Assembly (NCBI GenBank): GCA_964602995.1
Contig: CAZRTM010000052.1
Coordinates: 1-27,740, forward strand
DNA: 27,740 nucleotides
DNA from: JAAYYY01 sp964602995
GTDB lineage: Bacteria > Chloroflexota > Anaerolineae > Promineifilales > Promineifilaceae
Reading direction: 5' to 3'
In this document: piece by piece, positions 17,346 through 25,175 of the stretch
Numbering within the stretch: the first letter of the stretch is position 1
Layout: every line of letters begins with the position of its first letter
Notes under the pieces: generated by a model
What the model saw: only the letters and a program-made list of their open reading frames with translations
Told to the model about the DNA's origin: nothing
The model's database searches: none
Made by a program: the position numbers and the translations under genes

Positions 17346-17690
17346 ATGGCAGACAATATTGACGTAGAAAATATGGATGTAACGAACGGAATAACCGACG
17401 ACGATAAGCTGTGGGCACTCCTGGCCTATGTCTTTACTCCGATTGTTCCAATCATCATTCTCTTGCTTGAAGATAAGAAGAACCGCCCCTTCATCCGCTC
17501 CCATAACGTCCAGGCGCTGATCTGGGGCATCGTCACCTGGGTCATCAGCACTGTAACATCCTTCCTGTTTTGCATCCCCGGTCTGGTCCTGTGGGCTGTT
17601 GGCCTCTACTGGGGCTGGCAGGCTTACCAGGGCAAGCAGGTTGAGATTCCTTTCCTCAGCGATTTTGTTCGCAACCAGGGGTGGGCATAA
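17346..17690 (+). CDS. DUF4870/Tic20-like small membrane protein
   Basis: The 114-residue protein has a short acidic N-terminus (residues 1-19), then DDKLWALLAYVFTPIVPIII (helix 1), a loop LEDKKNRPFIRSHNVQAL, helix 2 (IWGIVTWVISTVTSFLF), helix 3 (PGLVLWAVGLYWGWQAY) and a terminal KQVEIPFLSDFV. The helix-loop-helix order and the 'RPFIRSHNVQAL' style loop are characteristic of DUF4870 membrane proteins, whose function is unknown. A near-perfect Shine-Dalgarno AAGGAGGT is 5 nt from the ATG. A strong terminator hairpin follows, so the gene is probably a single transcription unit with high expression potential. Confidence 0.85.
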   Translation: MADNIDVENMDVTNGITDDDKLWALLAYVFTPIVPIIILLLEDKKNRPFIRSHNVQALIWGIVTWVISTVTSFLFCIPGLVLWAVGLYWGWQAYQGKQVEIPFLSDFVRNQGWA

Positions 17691-17736
17691 ACAGCAAACA
17701 GACCCCGTCAAGTCAAGGTTAAGAAGCATAAATGCA

Positions 17737-17764
17737 AAGAGGCGCGCTGTAGAGCGCGCCTCTT
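17737..17764. terminator. Bidirectional terminator hairpin between convergent genes
   Basis: A perfect 12-bp stem (17737-17748 with 17753-17764, loop GTAG) lies 47 nt after the DUF4870 stop and 27 nt past the end of the minus-strand bactofilin-like gene. Short T-rich stretches follow on both strands (GTCTTC plus, TGCATTT minus). Confidence 0.75.
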
Positions 17765-17790
17765 GTCTTCAGAGAGAGAGGATGTTGGGG

Positions 17791-18924
17791 TTATGAGCCT
17801 TTGGCCGGCTCGTATATCTTATGGGCCGGCGGAGCATCCACCGAAGGGCCGTCTGGTGGATAGGGACGGGTGCCAAGTTGGGTGAGGGCCGCGGCGCCCA
17901 GGCCAACACAGGCCAGCAGCGCCACCAGCACACCTTCGCCCCAGATGAAGGGTAAAATGCCCAGGCCGCCCAGAATCATGGTCAGCAATGTGGTGCCCAG
18001 GGCCGTTACTGCGGAGCCAGTGGTTCTCATACGCAAGGCATTGGCCACAATACGGCCGAACACGTCGCCAAGAGCAACCCAGCCCAGCAGCGCTGCGGCG
18101 ATCAGGGCCAGCCCTAACATAAACACGGCCGGGTAGAGCAGCAGACCTACACAGGTGATGGCCAGCACCACCAGCAACAGAACGATGAGCGAAGGGCCGG
18201 CGATGGCCGTCAGCAGGCCCACAACGCCGCTGGCCGCCGGCTTACGCCGCACAGCCTCGCTCACCTGGCTGACCTGGCGCGGGAAGATGGCCGAGATGAG
18301 GAGCGCCAGCACGCCCATGAGCAGGCTACGCCCGACTACTTCGCTGATTGACAGAACAACGTAGCCGATGCGAGAGGCAGCGCGCTCAACCGGGCCACGA
18401 GGCGCCGGTGGCTGGTGATACGGTGGCTGGAACTCAGGTCGCTCTGGAGGAATTGGCGCTTCAGGCCGTCCCGGGAAAGCAGGCGGTGAAATGGAATCAA
18501 GCACGCCCGAAGGGTCAAAGCGGCTCTCAACCCGGCCACAGCTTATGGAATCATTGTTATCGGTGACCTCGCCGCCGAAAACAAAGCAGGAACCGTCTAT
18601 GCTGGCCTCTTCCTGCACGTCGAGGCTGCCGGCAAAAAGAACCAGGTCGCCCGAGATGCGGCCGGTGAGAACGACCTCGCTATTGAAGACGGAGACGCGG
18701 CCATTAATCTCGCCGGCAATATCGGCGGTGCTGTCAAAGAGGGTTACGTCGCCATTTACCGTGCCGCCCTCTTCCACAATCAACGTGTCGTTGATGAGTG
18801 TGATATCCTGGTTCTCTTCCTGGCCATCGCGGATGATGCGGTCGTATGGCGAAAATGCCATCGCGGCGCTGGAAGGAACGAGGACTGCCAGGAGTAGTAT
18901 GACAATAATTGCGATACGTTTCAT
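17791..18924 (-). CDS. Exported bactofilin-like beta-helix protein with C-terminal membrane helices
   Basis: From the ATG at 18922-18924 the protein has 377 residues. A signal peptide (MKRIAIIVILLLAVLVPSSAAMA) is followed by repeated short strands (TLIVEEGGTVNGDVTLFDST, VSVFNSEVVLTGRISGDLVLF, SLDVQEEASIDGSCFVFGG; residues ~45-130), the pattern of bactofilin-type polymer-forming domains. A Pro-rich linker (~145-185) leads to about five membrane helices (190-350) and a short polar tail. Bactofilins are normally cytosolic; here the beta-helix should face outside. The start at 18924 is chosen over 18939 because GGAG lies 9 nt upstream of it. It ends the ECF sigma/anti-sigma unit, 22 bp after the anti-sigma stop. 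Confidence 0.82.
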   Translation of the reverse strand: MKRIAIIVILLLAVLVPSSAAMAFSPYDRIIRDGQEENQDITLINDTLIVEEGGTVNGDVTLFDSTADIAGEINGRVSVFNSEVVLTGRISGDLVLFAGSLDVQEEASIDGSCFVFGGEVTDNNDSISCGRVESRFDPSGVLDSISPPAFPGRPEAPIPPERPEFQPPYHQPPAPRGPVERAASRIGYVVLSISEVVGRSLLMGVLALLISAIFPRQVSQVSEAVRRKPAASGVVGLLTAIAGPSLIVLLLVVLAITCVGLLLYPAVFMLGLALIAAALLGWVALGDVFGRIVANALRMRTTGSAVTALGTTLLTMILGGLGILPFIWGEGVLVALLACVGLGAAALTQLGTRPYPPDGPSVDAPPAHKIYEPAKGS

Positions 18925-18946
18925 GATCGTTTTCTCCATTGCTGTA

Positions 18947-19489
18947 TCAGGGTGAGTTGCGGCGTGGCTGCCATACCAGACGGCTATAAACCCCGGCCCA
19001 CAAAGCCACTATACCCACCAGCACCACCAACCAGGCCAGGATCGTTGGCTGTTCATTCACGAACTGACTCGCTCCGTTCAGCAGGGCTGACAGAACCACT
19101 GTGACCATGTGCCCAAACCCCAGCACCCCTTGCCACAACGATCTGAAAAATGCCGGCTCTATCAATGCTGGCAGCAGTTGGATGGCCAGCCAGGCAATGG
19201 CCCCCAACGGAATGAGACCACTGGCCAGAATCATCAGGTAGATAACCAGGCTGATCCAGAGCCGCTGCCGGGCGTTGGGTAGCCGGGCCAGCGTCCGCTG
19301 CGTGAAGTCGGCCGCCGGATACAGCACCGGCGCGCTTCTCATCAGCGCATCGACGTGGCGGATGGCGTACCATTCTCGCGCCAGATCTGGACGCGCCTGC
19401 AGGTGAAATTCCAGCTCGGCCAGGCCGTCCTCTGAAAGCTCACCATCAAGCGCCTCCATCATTAGCGCATATAGATCATCACTTCTCAT
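18947..19489 (-). CDS. Anti-sigma-factor-like membrane protein lacking zinc cysteines
   Basis: The protein directly follows the ECF sigma gene. From the ATG at 19489 it has 180 residues. An N-terminal helical domain has the layout of the anti-sigma domain (SDDLYALMMEALDGELSEDG, LAELEFHLQARPDLAREW). The usual HxxxCxxC zinc motif is replaced: after the His-Leu, Cys positions are Arg and Leu (HLQARPDL). Hydrophobic segments lie at about residues 78-108 and 150-170, with another possible helix between, so it spans the membrane. It most likely holds the sigma factor at the membrane. Starts at 19498 and 19543 are also in frame; GGAGG at 19501-19505 best fits 19489. Binding to the sigma factor is inferred from position and domain. 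Confidence 0.75.
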   Translation of the reverse strand: MRSDDLYALMMEALDGELSEDGLAELEFHLQARPDLAREWYAIRHVDALMRSAPVLYPAADFTQRTLARLPNARQRLWISLVIYLMILASGLIPLGAIAWLAIQLLPALIEPAFFRSLWQGVLGFGHMVTVVLSALLNGASQFVNEQPTILAWLVVLVGIVALWAGVYSRLVWQPRRNSP

Positions 19490-19549
19490 CGTATCCATTT
19501 CCTCCGCTTCCTTTCCCGAAGCATTTCTCCTCTTATCTACCATTACGCA

Positions 19550-20134
19550 TCAGCCATTTTCCGGTTGCAAATCGGCAATAATCCCTCGTTCCAGCCCTAC
19601 TTCGGCCAGTTGCCGCCTTGCCCGGAAGAGGCGCGATTTGATGGCGCTTACGGTACTGTCCATCACTTCGGCAATCTCCTCATAAGAGAGGTCATACCAA
19701 TATCGCAATACGACTGCCTGGCGGTACTCTTCTGGCAGCTCTTCCAACAACTCCTGTACAGCCGCCTCCAGCTCACTGTCCACAGCCTGCGCCTCTGGTC
19801 CGTCGGCGCGATCAGACATCAGCGCAGGGTGCGACGGCAGTGGCTGATCCAACGACAGCAGCAGTGTCCGTCGCTTGCGCAACAAATCAACACAATAATT
19901 AGAAGCAATGGAGAGCATCCAGGTACTGAACTTTCGGCTGGGATCGTAGCTATCGAGCTTGGTATAAGCTCTAATGAACGCCTCTTGCGCAGCCTCTTCG
20001 GCTTCACCACGATTGCCCAACATACGATACGCCAGGTTAAAGACCGGTCCCTGGTAAGCGTCAATCAGCTTACCGAAGGCGGCCTTGTCACCCTGTCTGG
20101 CCTGCTCTAGCCAAACTTGTTCTTCGTTGTTCAC
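19550..20134 (-). CDS. ECF-family RNA polymerase sigma factor
   Basis: The protein directs RNA polymerase to a small regulon in response to an envelope signal. Region 2 is clear (FGKLIDAYQGPVFNLAYRML, AEEAAQEAFIRAYTKLDSYD, KFSTWMLSIASNYCVDLLRK). Region 4 is ELLEELPEEYRQAVVLRYWY, DLSYEEIAEVMDSTVSAIKSR, LFRARRQLAE, with the helix-turn-helix. There is no sigma-1 or sigma-3 region. The open frame extends upstream to 20266, but the first 44 codons are not sigma-like. A GTG at 20132-20134, with AGGAG 8 nt before it, gives a normal 194-residue ECF protein. An ATG at 20164 is the alternative. The gene is followed by the anti-sigma-like gene after about 60 bp. Confidence 0.9.
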   Translation of the reverse strand: MNNEEQVWLEQARQGDKAAFGKLIDAYQGPVFNLAYRMLGNRGEAEEAAQEAFIRAYTKLDSYDPSRKFSTWMLSIASNYCVDLLRKRRTLLLSLDQPLPSHPALMSDRADGPEAQAVDSELEAAVQELLEELPEEYRQAVVLRYWYDLSYEEIAEVMDSTVSAIKSRLFRARRQLAEVGLERGIIADLQPENG

Positions 20135-20162
20135 AAACTGTTCTCCTGACTGTTCATTAGCC

Positions 20163-20190
20163 ATTACGCAGGAGCCCATAAAAGGTTGCA
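20163..20190 (-). promoter_or_regulatory. Candidate ECF-type autoregulatory promoter
   Basis: On the minus strand, TGCAAC (20185-20190), 16 nt and CGTAAT (20163-20168) resemble ECF promoters (AAC in the -35, CGT in the -10). The expected transcript start near 20155 lies just before the AGGAG and GTG start at 20134. This supports both the promoter and that start choice. Confidence 0.45.
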
Positions 20191-20194
20191 GCAC

Positions 20195-20223
20195 TTGACA
20201 CTGCGGACCTGACACGTGATAAT
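20195..20223 (+). promoter_or_regulatory. Promoter of the five-gene glycosyltransferase/sortase operon
   Basis: TTGACA (20195-20200), a 17-nt spacer and GATAAT (20218-20223). The ATG of the methyltransferase begins 9 nt after the -10, so the mRNA is probably leaderless. The element overlaps the ECF-gene upstream region on the other strand. Confidence 0.75.
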
Positions 20224-20232
20224 GCCGCCACA

Positions 20233-21060
20233 ATGACCCGAGAGCAAGAAGGCAAGTCGCTGCCATCCACCCTGTACGATGAAGAATATTTTTTAACCGC
20301 CTGCGAGGGGTACGATGTCTTTCTGGAGACAGAAGGCCAGCATCTTTCGCGGCGGCTGCGCGACGCGTTCGCCGTCGCCGATGTGCGCCCCGGCATGAGG
20401 GTTCTCGACGTTGGCTGTGGCCGGGGTGAAATTCTGCGCCACTGTATGCGGCTGGGCATCGAAGCCTATGGTCTCGACTACGCCGAAACTGCTACCATTA
20501 TGTCGCGAAAAGTGGTCGATGCCGAGCGCGAGGCCGCCAGGGCAGCAGATATTAATGTTTGCGCCGGCGTCTGCCGCTCCGACGCCAAGCGACTCCCTTT
20601 TCCCGATAGTACCTTTGACCGCGTGTTGATGTTTGACGTCGTCGAGCACCTCTATCCCTGGGAGCTGCAGGAAGCAATGCTGGAAGTGCGCCGTGTGCTG
20701 AAGGACGACGGGCGCTTTATCGTGCATACCGCCCCCAACCGCTGGTATGACAAATACGCCTACCCCTGGGTGCGCCGCTTCCGCACGCTGCTGGGCCAGG
20801 GTGACGCCTATCCCAAAGATCCGCGCGCCATCACACCGGTCAACCAGGACGTGCACGTGAACGAACAGGATATTCTCAGTATGCGCCGCGCCCTGCGCAA
20901 AGCCGGTTTCCGGGGCAAGGTGTGGCTGGACTCGCCGCCACGCGGCGAACGCGAGAACGTGGTGCTGGACGCCCTGCGCTGGGTCGCTTTTCGCGTTCCC
21001 CCATTCCGCTGGTTCTTCGAGCGAGAACTGTTCGCCGTCGCCGAAAAGATTAAGTCGTAA
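20233..21060 (+). CDS. Class I SAM-dependent methyltransferase
   Basis: The 275-residue protein has the SAM-binding motif I VLDVGCGRGE (57-66), motif II around AYGLDYAETA, and acidic motif DAKRLPFPDSTFDRVLMFDV followed by VEHL and RRVLKDDGRFIVHTAPN, typical of the Methyltransf_11 group. The C-terminal part contains PWVRRFRTLLG, ITPVNQDVHVNEQDI and RKAGFRGKVWL, similar to methyltransferases that act on glycan or lipid-linked sugars. The substrate is unknown. It is the first gene of an operon; the next gene begins 3 bp after its stop. No ribosome-binding site is seen, in line with the leaderless promoter. Confidence 0.86.
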   Translation: MTREQEGKSLPSTLYDEEYFLTACEGYDVFLETEGQHLSRRLRDAFAVADVRPGMRVLDVGCGRGEILRHCMRLGIEAYGLDYAETATIMSRKVVDAEREAARAADINVCAGVCRSDAKRLPFPDSTFDRVLMFDVVEHLYPWELQEAMLEVRRVLKDDGRFIVHTAPNRWYDKYAYPWVRRFRTLLGQGDAYPKDPRAITPVNQDVHVNEQDILSMRRALRKAGFRGKVWLDSPPRGERENVVLDALRWVAFRVPPFRWFFERELFAVAEKIKS

Positions 21061-21063
21061 CGG

Positions 21064-23037
21064 GTGAAACAGCTTCGTTCCCTGCTTCCTATTCTCCTTC
21101 TGTTGCTGGTTGCCTTTCTGCTGCGCACGCACCAGCTAACAGAGATCCCGCCCGGTCTGACCCACGACGAAGCGAACCACGGGCGCGAAGGGATCAGCAT
21201 CCTGGCCGGAAATCTGGCCCTCTTCTTCCCCCTTAACTACGGCAGCGAACCGCTCTACAGCTACACCGTCGCCGCGCACATGGCGCTGTTGGGGCGCGGG
21301 CTTTTCGCGCTGCGCCTGGTCAACGTCTTCTTTGGCCTGCTGGCCATTGCCGCCACCTACCTCTGGGGCAAAATCGTCTTTGGCCGTCCCACAGCGTGGC
21401 TGGCGGCGGCGCTCATGGCTCTCACCTTCTGGCCCCTGGCCTCCAGCCGCGAGGCATTGCGCGCGGGGATGATGCCCTTCTTCACCGCCGGCGCCGTTTT
21501 CTTCTTCTGGCTCATGTTGCGCACCGTCCGCAGTGACAGCCGCCTGCAGTCAAACCGCTGGCTGATTCTCGGCTTCACCCTCTGCCTGGCCGCCACCCTC
21601 TACAACTATCTGGCGGCGCGCGTCGTCTGGCTGCTGTTCCCCGCCTTCCTGCTCTATCTGGCGCTTCTGCACCGCCCTCTCTTCCGCCGCAGTTGGCGGC
21701 CGGCGCTCATCGGACTGGTTCTGGCGGGGCTTTCGACCATACCCATGTTCCTCTACCTGGAGCGCCACCCCGAGGCCCAGACACGGCTGCAGATGTTCGG
21801 CGGCACGATGCAGCGCTTCTTTGCGGGGGACGTTGTGCCCTTGCTGCAAAATGCGGGCGAAGCGTTGCTGGCCTTCATCTGGCCCGGTGTTGGCGACAAG
21901 TTCCTGGCCTATAACATTCCCGGCCGGCCTGTTTTCGATATCGCCAGCGCGCTCTTCTTTGTCGTTGGCGTCGTCGTCTGCCTCTGGCGCTGGCGGCGGC
22001 CAGCCTACGCCTTCCTGCTGCTCTGGTTCCTGGTGGGCGTCACACCGTCGCTGATTACCGGCCCCACGGCCAACACCACGCGCAATGTGGGCGCCATGCC
22101 CGCCGCGGTCTTACTCCCGGCCGTCGGCTTCATCACGCTGCTGCGCATGGCCGCTGCGCGTTGGCCCCAGGCCCGCACGGTGGGCGCTGTGCTGGCCGGA
22201 GCCTGGCTCATTTTTGCCGGATGGGTGGCAAGTTACGACTATTTTGTGCGTTGGGCGCAATCGCCTGACGTGCGCAGCGCCTACCAGCATACGCTGGTGG
22301 AGCAGTTGACCTGGCTCAATCAGAACCGGCCAGAAGAACCGGTGGTCATCTCTTCCGTCTACCCCGGCGCGCCGCACAACCCCTCTATCGCCCTGGTCCT
22401 GGCCGACCGGCCGCAACAACTGCGCTGGGTGGATGCGCGCCAGGGGATGCTGATTCCGGCGCAGGAAGCGCTGCTGCTGGTACCGGCGGCGACGCCCTTG
22501 CACCCCGCCTTTGAGCCGTGGGTGGAACCGCTTCAGACTTTCCAACTACGAGAGGATGACCTCAACCCTACCTACACCCTCGCCCGCCTGCACGCGCCGC
22601 CCGTGGCAGAGACCCAGCCGGTGTCCTTCGGCCAGGGGCAGCCTGCGCTCACCCTGCTGGAGAGCCGCTGGCTGAATGACACAGTGCGCCCCGGCGAGGT
22701 AGCCGAGCTGCTGACGGTGTGGCGGGTTGATGACCCATCTGGCGTTGGCCCCCTACAGCCGGCCATCGAGGGCACAGACGTCGTCCTCTTCACGCACGTG
22801 CTGGACAGCTCAGGGCAGATTCTGGTGCAGCAAGACCGCATCGACGCTCCATCCTGGGATTGGCAGGCGGGGGACACAGTAGTACAGATTCACCAGTTAT
22901 GGCTGCCGCCAGAGACGGCGCCTGGCGAATACCAGAGTATGGTGGGCGTCTATGACCGTGATTCAGGGCAGCGCCTGCCGTTGCTTGCGGGTGAGGAGAC
23001 GCGGGCGGAGGTGGACCCTCTGCGCATTATTCCGTAA
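21064..23037 (+). CDS. PMT/ArnT-type membrane glycosyltransferase
   Basis: The 657-residue protein transfers sugars from a lipid carrier at the outer membrane face. After the first helix comes IPPGLTHDEANHGREG, where Asp35-Glu36 form the catalytic motif of the PMT family. About 10-11 membrane helices follow up to residue ~395 (for example RLVNVFFGLLAIAATYLWG, LILGFTLCLAATLYNYLAAR, AYAFLLLWFLVGVTPSL). The last ~250 residues are a soluble extracytoplasmic domain (NQNRPEEPVVISSVYPG, RPGEVAELLTVWRVDD, APGEYQSMVGVYDRDSGQRL). The start is GTG at 21064, 3 bp after the methyltransferase stop. A paralog with the same N-terminus begins at 26710. The sugar and acceptor are unknown. Confidence 0.88.
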   Translation: MKQLRSLLPILLLLLVAFLLRTHQLTEIPPGLTHDEANHGREGISILAGNLALFFPLNYGSEPLYSYTVAAHMALLGRGLFALRLVNVFFGLLAIAATYLWGKIVFGRPTAWLAAALMALTFWPLASSREALRAGMMPFFTAGAVFFFWLMLRTVRSDSRLQSNRWLILGFTLCLAATLYNYLAARVVWLLFPAFLLYLALLHRPLFRRSWRPALIGLVLAGLSTIPMFLYLERHPEAQTRLQMFGGTMQRFFAGDVVPLLQNAGEALLAFIWPGVGDKFLAYNIPGRPVFDIASALFFVVGVVVCLWRWRRPAYAFLLLWFLVGVTPSLITGPTANTTRNVGAMPAAVLLPAVGFITLLRMAAARWPQARTVGAVLAGAWLIFAGWVASYDYFVRWAQSPDVRSAYQHTLVEQLTWLNQNRPEEPVVISSVYPGAPHNPSIALVLADRPQQLRWVDARQGMLIPAQEALLLVPAATPLHPAFEPWVEPLQTFQLREDDLNPTYTLARLHAPPVAETQPVSFGQGQPALTLLESRWLNDTVRPGEVAELLTVWRVDDPSGVGPLQPAIEGTDVVLFTHVLDSSGQILVQQDRIDAPSWDWQAGDTVVQIHQLWLPPETAPGEYQSMVGVYDRDSGQRLPLLAGEETRAEVDPLRIIP

Positions 23038-23048
23038 AATGGCAACCT

Positions 23049-24041
23049 ATGCACGAGCGTAAGAGTGCCAGCGACCTGTCCGTTGAGGAGCTGGAACAGT
23101 TACTCTATGTAAAGAAGCGCCAGCAACGTCAGGAACGGTTGCAACGCCTGAAGGGTGAAGGCCGCCTGGTAGAAATTGCCGGCCTGCCGCCGCCAAACCC
23201 CACTCCTCCGGCGCTATCACGGCCCCAGGCCAGCCCCAGCGGCGCGCTGCGCCGCTATGCGCTGCAGAGCGATGACGAGGAAGCGCCCCCAGAAAAGGTG
23301 CGCCCGCGCCGCAAGCTGCAGATGCGTTGGGTCGCCAACAAGCTGTTGCTTCTGGTAGAAATTGCAGCCATTGCCGGTTTCTTGTGGGTGCTGTTCAGCC
23401 TGCTGGATACCCGCAGCGAGCTGAACCGGGAGCTGGTGTCCGTACAGCGCTCCGAAGCGGCTGCCCTGGCCTTGCCCACGCCGACGGCAACCCCGGTCAT
23501 CGACCTGGTGGTTCTGCCCGGTGGGCACAAGCCGCCTGTGGAAGGGCGCGCGCCGGAACCAGGCGAAGCTGGCTACATCCCGGCCCATCTGTTGCCGGCA
23601 GTACACGCTTACAAAGCGCCACCGGTGCCCACGCCGGGGCCAGAACAGGCGCGGCGCGTGCAGATTCCGGCCATCGATGTCGATAGCTCCATCTACCAGG
23701 GCCAGGAGTGGGACCAGCTGAAGAAAGGGGTCGGCCAGTTCGTGGGTTCGCCGCCGCCTGGGAGGCCCGGCAATCTGGTGCTGGCCGGGCATAATGACAT
23801 TTACGGCGAAATCTTTCGCCATCTTGACCGCTTAGCGCCGGGAGATGAAATCATCGTTTCCAGCGAGCGCCAGCAATATACATATGTGGTGCGCGAAACG
23901 GTCATCGTCGAGCCGACAGATATATGGGTGATGGAGCCGACAGAACACGCCAGCGTTACGCTCATTTCCTGTTATCCATATCTGGTGGATAATAAACGAA
24001 TTATTGTCTTCGCCGATCTGGCAAGTGAAGATTCAACCTGA
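23049..24041 (+). CDS. Class D-like sortase with long cytoplasmic N-terminus
   Basis: Sortases attach or cross-link surface proteins. The 330-residue protein has a cytoplasmic part of about 95 residues with a charged helical stretch (VEELEQLLYVKKRQQRQERL) and a basic region (PRRKLQMRW). A membrane helix follows (~98-119), then a Pro/Thr-rich stalk (ALPTPTATPV). The catalytic domain includes RVQIPAIDVDSSIYQG, LVLAGHNDIYGEIFRHLDRL (His248), VTLISCYPYLVDNKRIIVFA (Cys308, Arg317). The His-Cys-Arg trio and the SCYPY motif are typical of class D/E-type sortases. No sorting-signal (LPxTG-like) protein is evident in the window. It sits 11 bp after the glycosyltransferase gene, as part of the same operon. 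Confidence 0.9.
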   Translation: MHERKSASDLSVEELEQLLYVKKRQQRQERLQRLKGEGRLVEIAGLPPPNPTPPALSRPQASPSGALRRYALQSDDEEAPPEKVRPRRKLQMRWVANKLLLLVEIAAIAGFLWVLFSLLDTRSELNRELVSVQRSEAAALALPTPTATPVIDLVVLPGGHKPPVEGRAPEPGEAGYIPAHLLPAVHAYKAPPVPTPGPEQARRVQIPAIDVDSSIYQGQEWDQLKKGVGQFVGSPPPGRPGNLVLAGHNDIYGEIFRHLDRLAPGDEIIVSSERQQYTYVVRETVIVEPTDIWVMEPTEHASVTLISCYPYLVDNKRIIVFADLASEDST

Positions 24042-24054
24042 GGGAGACATTCTT

Positions 24055-24252
24055 ATGGCCCGCAAAGTACGCCGCGTACGGCGGCGAGCATCGCAAGCCG
24101 ATTCGGGTAATAGTAATATCAAACAGAGCAGCGGTAACAGGGAAGAAGAGCTGCGCGAGGAATATGCTTACGTCTTGCACGATTTGCGCCAGATATTGAT
24201 TCTGGCAGTGGCGATGTTCCTCCTTCTGATCGTAGCTAACCTGATCCTCTAA
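24055..24252 (+). CDS. Small single-pass membrane protein, function unknown
   Basis: From the ATG at 24055 the protein has 65 residues. The N-terminus is very basic (MARKVRRVRRRASQ), the middle is polar and helical (NREEELREEYAYVLHDLRQ), and residues 46-65 form a hydrophobic helix ending at the C-terminus (ILAVAMFLLLIVANLIL). This is a tail-anchored layout. I do not recognise a family. The upstream start at 24004 is rejected because AGGGAG stands 9 nt before 24055 and the 5' frame lies inside the sortase gene. It is 13 bp from the sortase gene in the same operon, so a role next to the sortase is plausible. Confidence 0.75.
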   Translation: MARKVRRVRRRASQADSGNSNIKQSSGNREEELREEYAYVLHDLRQILILAVAMFLLLIVANLIL

Positions 24253-24266
24253 ATCAGACGTTCCCA

Positions 24267-25076
24267 GTGCTGAAGCATCACACAATCCAGCGGCCCGGAT
24301 GTACCGTGCACTATTGGGTGGGTGGGTCACCGCAAAACCCACTGGTCATGCTGACACATGGCGCCACGATGGATCATGCCATGTTCGATCCTCAGTTGGA
24401 GGCGCTTCTTGCCGAATACCGGGTTCTGACCTGGGATGTGCGCGGTCACGGTGAGTCACGGCCGTTACAAGGGGAGTTCACTCTCAACGATGCTGTTGGG
24501 GATCTGGTTGCCATTCTGGACGAAGTGGGCAGCGAAAAGGCAGTGTTGGTGGGGCAATCCATGGGCGGCTATATCAGCCAGTACACCTATCTGAACCATC
24601 CAGAACGGGTGCAGGCGATTGTCATTATTGGCTCAACCAGCATTGCATTGCCCTACAGCCGGTGGGAGATTATCGCTCTCAAGGCGTCCGCGCCCCTGTT
24701 CGGTCTCTGGCCATATGGGCACTTCAAGAAGACCATTGCCAGGAGCACGGCCATCAAACCAGATGTCCAGCGCTATGCCTTTGAAACGGTGAGTAAACTA
24801 TCGCGGCAGGAGTTCTTGAAAATCTGGAAAGCTGTCACTTTCGCTGTTAATGCCCAGGGAATTCCCGGCCACTACATCAATGTCCCGCTGCTACTGACAC
24901 ACGGTGACCAGGACAGAACCGGTGTCATTCGCCGCGACGCTCCCAAGTGGGCGGCGTATGAGCCTGATGTTCAATACGTCGTTATTCCTGACGCCGGTCA
25001 CAATGCTAACCAGGACAACCCCGAATTTTTCAACCGCGTGCTGCTTGATTTTCTGCGCCAGCGGGTTGCATCCTGA
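24267..25076 (+). CDS. Alpha/beta hydrolase
   Basis: The 269-residue protein has the order of an alpha/beta hydrolase: oxyanion HG (VMLTHGATMDHAMF, residues 27-40), WDVRGHGES (56-64), the nucleophile elbow VGQSMGG with Ser98, catalytic Asp216 in LTHGDQD and His245 in PDAGHNANQDNP. The cap region (130-200) is helical. Relatives include esterases, haloperoxidase-like and hydrolytic enzymes; the substrate cannot be told. There is no signal peptide, so it is cytosolic. It starts with GTG at 24267, 14 bp after the small membrane protein gene, and closes the five-gene operon. A short hairpin follows the stop. Confidence 0.85.
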   Translation: MLKHHTIQRPGCTVHYWVGGSPQNPLVMLTHGATMDHAMFDPQLEALLAEYRVLTWDVRGHGESRPLQGEFTLNDAVGDLVAILDEVGSEKAVLVGQSMGGYISQYTYLNHPERVQAIVIIGSTSIALPYSRWEIIALKASAPLFGLWPYGHFKKTIARSTAIKPDVQRYAFETVSKLSRQEFLKIWKAVTFAVNAQGIPGHYINVPLLLTHGDQDRTGVIRRDAPKWAAYEPDVQYVVIPDAGHNANQDNPEFFNRVLLDFLRQRVAS

Positions 25077-25094
25077 CGGGTGTAACCCCGTTTT
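25076..25094 (+). terminator. Weak terminator after the hydrolase gene
   Basis: ACGGG (25076-25080) pairs with CCCGT (25087-25091) around a 6-nt loop and is followed by T's (25091-25094). It begins in the stop codon. The stem is short, so some readthrough into infC is likely. Confidence 0.4.
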
Positions 25095-25138
25095 CATTAA
25101 AAATCTGTTCGATGGCCCAGGAAAATCGCCCGATTTGT

Positions 25139-25167
25139 TTGACGCTCACCAGCGGTTATGCTATCAT
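25139..25167 (+). promoter_or_regulatory. Promoter of the infC-rpmI-rplT operon
   Basis: TTGACG (25139-25144), 17 nt and TATCAT (25162-25167, preceded by TATGC) give a strong sigma-70-type promoter. The predicted start is near 25174, leaving an ~80-nt leader before infC. Confidence 0.75.
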
Positions 25168-25175
25168 TTTCTACG

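Noticed and set aside
20135..20266. 44-codon N-terminal extension of the ECF sigma factor
   Set aside because: It is not sigma-like, runs over the divergent gene start, and a GTG with a good ribosome-binding site lies at 20134.
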